Below, one piece after another: positions 61,219-64,000 of a stretch of DNA of 64,000 bases. Position numbers and translations under genes: made by a program. The notes under the pieces are model-generated. The model saw only the letters and a list, made by a program, of their open reading frames with translations, was not told the DNA's origin and did no database searches. This DNA is from an uncultured Pelagibacteraceae bacterium (lineage in GTDB: Bacteria > Pseudomonadota > Alphaproteobacteria > Pelagibacterales > Pelagibacteraceae), in NCBI GenBank assembly GCA_902592655.1, contig CACJFE010000001.1, positions 1 to 64,000 on the forward strand. The letters are read 5' to 3'. Numbering within the stretch: position 1 is the stretch's first letter; every line of letters begins with the position of its first letter.

Positions 61219-62420
61219 TGAAAATACGTCCAGTAATTTTATGTGGCGGTTCTGGCACAAGACTCTGGTCTGATAAAAAACATCATCAACCAAAGCAGTT
61301 TATTGATTTTGGAAATTGGACGTTATTCGGAAAAACTCTAGAGAGAATAAAAAATTCTATTTTTGATTATCCAATAATAAGTACTAATAAAAAATATATA
61401 AGAGAAATTAAGAAGCATTTAAGATTTAAAGGTTTTAAAAAATATAAGATAATTCTTGAACCAGCAAAAAGAAATACTGCTCCTGCTATACTCAGTTCAG
61501 CATTAATAAAGGAAATACCTGAGAACCAACCCTTAATTTTTTTAACATCAGATCATTTAATTGAGAAAACTAATTTGCTTAATAAATCAATTAAAAAATA
61601 TAAAAAATACCTGACAGATAAAAATATCTTTATATTTGGCATTAAGCCGTCTTACCCCTCATCTGATTATGGTTATTTTTTATCAAATCGAGTTAAGAAT
61701 AAATATAAGGTTTCAAAATTTATCGAAAAACCAAATTTAGAAAAAGCCAAAAAAATCATTAAAAAAAATGCTTACTGGAATTCAGGAATGTTTTTTCTTA
61801 CAAAAAAATCAATAATTAATAACTTTAGGAAGTATCAAAACAAAAACTTCAATTATTGTTTGAATTCTGTAAATAAATCAAAATTTAAAAATAATATTTA
61901 TTACCTAAATAAAAATGACTTTTTAAAATGTAAAACAATTTCTTTTGATTACGCAATACTGGAAAAATCAAAAGATATAAATGCTATAAACTTAAATATA
62001 CCTTGGTCTGATCTAGGTAGCTGGAAAGAAATCTGCAAAATCTACGATAAATTAAAGGCTAAATATCAAAAAAAGAAAAATATTTTTTACAGACCTTGGG
62101 GCAGGTATACAAATTTGTATAATGGTAAAAATTTTTTAATTAAAGAACTTTATGTAAAACCTAAAGGAGTTTTAAGTCTTCAAAAGCACTTTTATCGTTC
62201 TGAACATTGGGTAGTAACTCAGGGAAATCCAAAAATAACTTTAAATAGAAAAAAATTTTTTTTAAAAACTAATGAAACAATTTTTATACCAATTAAATCT
62301 ATTCATAGAATAGAAAATCCATATAAAAAACCGGTAAAAATAATTGAAGCTCAATTAGGATCAATTTTAAAAGAGACCGATATAGTTAGATATCAAGATA
62401 TTTATGGTAGAGTTAAATAA
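61218..62420 (+). CDS. manC: Mannose-1-phosphate guanylyltransferase with C-terminal cupin (ManC/CpsB type), compact
   Basis: VILCGGSGTRLWSDKKHHQPKQF, LTSDHLI, FIEKP, RPWGRYTNLYNGKNFLIKELYVKPKGVLSLQKHFYRSEHWVV. Confidence 0.88.
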   Translation: MKIRPVILCGGSGTRLWSDKKHHQPKQFIDFGNWTLFGKTLERIKNSIFDYPIISTNKKYIREIKKHLRFKGFKKYKIILEPAKRNTAPAILSSALIKEIPENQPLIFLTSDHLIEKTNLLNKSIKKYKKYLTDKNIFIFGIKPSYPSSDYGYFLSNRVKNKYKVSKFIEKPNLEKAKKIIKKNAYWNSGMFFLTKKSIINNFRKYQNKNFNYCLNSVNKSKFKNNIYYLNKNDFLKCKTISFDYAILEKSKDINAINLNIPWSDLGSWKEICKIYDKLKAKYQKKKNIFYRPWGRYTNLYNGKNFLIKELYVKPKGVLSLQKHFYRSEHWVVTQGNPKITLNRKKFFLKTNETIFIPIKSIHRIENPYKKPVKIIEAQLGSILKETDIVRYQDIYGRVK

Positions 62421-63189
62421 TTTCAAGTTCGATTGGTGTGTGATCTGATGGTTTTTCTTTTGATCTTGGTTTTTTATTTATATTAATTGATTTGATATTT
62501 TCGACTAAACTGTTTGAGAGTAAAAAATGATCTATTCTCATACCATAATTTTTTTGCCAGGAACCTGCAAAGTAGTCCCAAAACGTATACTCTTGTTTTG
62601 TTTTATTTAGAAATCTATAAACATCTTTAAAACCTAAATTAATTAATTCTCTGTATTTTTTTCTTATTTCCAGTCTACCTAAGGCATCGTTTTCATATCT
62701 TCTAAAATCATGAACATCAATCTCTTCAGGAATAATGTTAAAATCTCCAGCGATTAGAATATTTGAGTTTTTCTGAATTTTTTTATTAACATTTGATATA
62801 AATTTTTTTAACCACTCTTTTTTATATTTATATTTTTCTGTATCTACAGGATTTCCATTTGGAACATAAATATTAATAAGCTCTATTCTTTTTTTTTTTA
62901 ATTTTAACTCAGCAGTAATAATTCTAGATTGTTTTAAATCATCTTTAATAAAGCTATTATTAATTTTCTCTAACTCTTGTTTAGAAATAATAGCTACACC
63001 ATTGTAACTTTTTTGACCAAAAACGTAAGAATTATATCCAATATTTTTAAAATCTTCATAAGGAAAACTAATATCTTGAGTCTTAATTTCTTGTAGTAAT
63101 AAAATATCAGGATTTGATTGTTTAATGTAATCAAGAATATTAGTAATTCTTGCTCTAACTGAATTCACATTCCATGAAACTATTTTCAT
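62413..63189 (-). CDS. xthA: Exodeoxyribonuclease III
   Basis: MKIVSWNVNSVRARI start at 63189 (internal to track ORF), LLQEIKTQD, IAGDFNIIPEEIDV, RIDHFLLS, SDHTPIEL. Confidence 0.94.
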   Translation of the reverse strand: MKIVSWNVNSVRARITNILDYIKQSNPDILLLQEIKTQDISFPYEDFKNIGYNSYVFGQKSYNGVAIISKQELEKINNSFIKDDLKQSRIITAELKLKKKRIELINIYVPNGNPVDTEKYKYKKEWLKKFISNVNKKIQKNSNILIAGDFNIIPEEIDVHDFRRYENDALGRLEIRKKYRELINLGFKDVYRFLNKTKQEYTFWDYFAGSWQKNYGMRIDHFLLSNSLVENIKSININKKPRSKEKPSDHTPIELEII

Positions 63190-63503
63190 CAAACTGAGAA
63201 AGATAGACCGCAGCCACATGAAGCCGAAGCTTTAGGGTTATTTATAGTAAAAGACTCACCAATCATCTCCTTTTTAAAATCTACAGTGGAACCAGCAATT
63301 ATTTCGAGGGATTGTTTATCTATGACAGCTTTATTAAATAGCACATCATCTTTTTCTATTTTATCATCAAAAGTAAAAATATATTTAAAACCAGAGCATC
63401 CACCACCTTCAACAGCAATTCTGAAATATTTTTTTCCATCTCTTTTGGTGATTTTGTCTATTTGGTTATTTGCGCTATCTGTAAATTCTAATTTTTTTTC
63501 CAT
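63189..63503 (-). CDS. erpA: Iron-sulfur cluster insertion protein (ErpA/IscA family)
   Basis: RIAVEGGGCSGFKYIFTFDD, INNPKASASCGCGLSF (three conserved Cys). Confidence 0.93.
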   Translation of the reverse strand: MEKKLEFTDSANNQIDKITKRDGKKYFRIAVEGGGCSGFKYIFTFDDKIEKDDVLFNKAVIDKQSLEIIAGSTVDFKKEMIGESFTINNPKASASCGCGLSFSV

Positions 63504-63513
63504 AATTATTTAG

Positions 63514-63528
63514 TATATAGTCTATATA
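63514..63528. promoter_or_regulatory. 15-bp palindrome in erpA/dgt divergent spacer
   Basis: TATATAG-T-CTATATA perfect 7-1-7 inverted repeat. Confidence 0.45.
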
Positions 63529-63534
63529 ATAAGC

Positions 63535-64000
63535 ATGCAAAAAAATTCAATCCGAACTTTGTCCAAATTAGCAGTTCCTCCTAAGTCTAAGGGTAGGTTT
63601 TTTAAAGAAAAAAAAACTAGTTTGAGATCAGACTTTCAAAGGGATAGAGATAGAATAATTCATTCGACTGCTTTTCGAAGGCTTAAACATAAGACTCAAG
63701 TTTTTGTTAATACAACAGGAGATCATTTCCGAACAAGAATTACTCACTCTTTAGAAGTTGCTCAAATAGCAAGAACCTTATGCAAATTTTTTAATTTAAA
63801 TGAGGATCTGTGTGAAACATTAAGTTTAGCACATGACCTGGGGCACACACCATTTGGACATGCTGGTGAAGATGCTCTTAATGAATGTATGAAAAAATTT
63901 GGAGGTTTTGATCACAACATACAGACTATTAGAATAGCTTTATTTCTTGAAAATAGATATTATGAATTTAAAGGTCTAAATTTAACTTTAGAAACCATTG
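63535..64000 (+). CDS. dgt: Deoxyguanosinetriphosphate triphosphohydrolase-like protein (partial)
   Basis: Own translation [57 protein letters not shown]...[17 protein letters not shown]...[18 protein letters not shown] (HD domain). Confidence 0.93.
   Translation, partial: MQKNSIRTLSKLAVPPKSKGRFFKEKKTSLRSDFQRDRDRIIHSTAFRRLKHKTQVFVNTTGDHFRTRITHSLEVAQIARTLCKFFNLNEDLCETLSLAHDLGHTPFGHAGEDALNECMKKFGGFDHNIQTIRIALFLENRYYEFKGLNLTLETI

Noticed and set aside
62413-63219. Track ORF start for xthA at 63219
   Set aside because: Canonical XthA begins MKIVSWNVNSVRAR at 63189, which also gives an ATGA overlap with erpA
1-64000. CRISPR array, prophage, transposase, integrase, toxin-antitoxin or restriction system
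   Set aside because: No direct-repeat/spacer arrays and no recognisable mobile or defence proteins in any listed frame; the lone XRE protein is a conserved-type single regulator with no toxin partner

Overview
AT-rich, gene-dense alphaproteobacterial chromosome segment. Small spacers, many 1-4 nt start/stop overlaps and protein sequence style suggest a SAR11/Pelagibacterales-like streamlined genome; this clade assignment is inference. Left part (1-17.6 kb) keeps classic alphaproteobacterial synteny: ppiD-trpEGD (minus), tpiA-secG-pyrG-kdsA-eno-ftsB-lipA-COQ10, pncC-pgpA-ispDF (minus), ntrYX-trkA-trkH. Next is a complete glycerol locus: gpsA-like dehydrogenase, glpK, and a GlpVSTPQU-type glycerol ABC transporter including the small DUF2160-like GlpU (19.0-27.6 kb). 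From 27.6 to 37.9 kb lies an accessory, glycan/surface-type block: sugar dehydrogenase-like protein, GT2, GT39-like membrane protein, DegT aminotransferase, GNAT-like, FAD-motif protein, MBL hydrolase and SGNH hydrolase, with gap inside it. The rest holds pyk and pfk (divergent), an Fe(III) ABC transporter behind two tandem Fur-box-like palindromes, galE, zapE, an AapJQMP-type amino-acid ABC transporter, cysteine synthase, an XRE regulator, valS, ilvD, manC, xthA, erpA and the start of dgt. Three tRNAs were found: Arg-TCT, Asn-GTT and Cys-GCA. No CRISPR, prophage, transposon or rRNA was seen. The most interesting signals are: complementary degeneration of the two glycerol-transporter ATPases (one intact composite site predicted), a full-looking EMP set with a mixed-signature phosphofructokinase, a 57-aa ORF translationally coupled to pyk, the tandem Fur boxes, an NtrX lacking GAFTGA, and two apparent excisions from conserved synteny (pdhABC-lpd; dusB-ntrBC).
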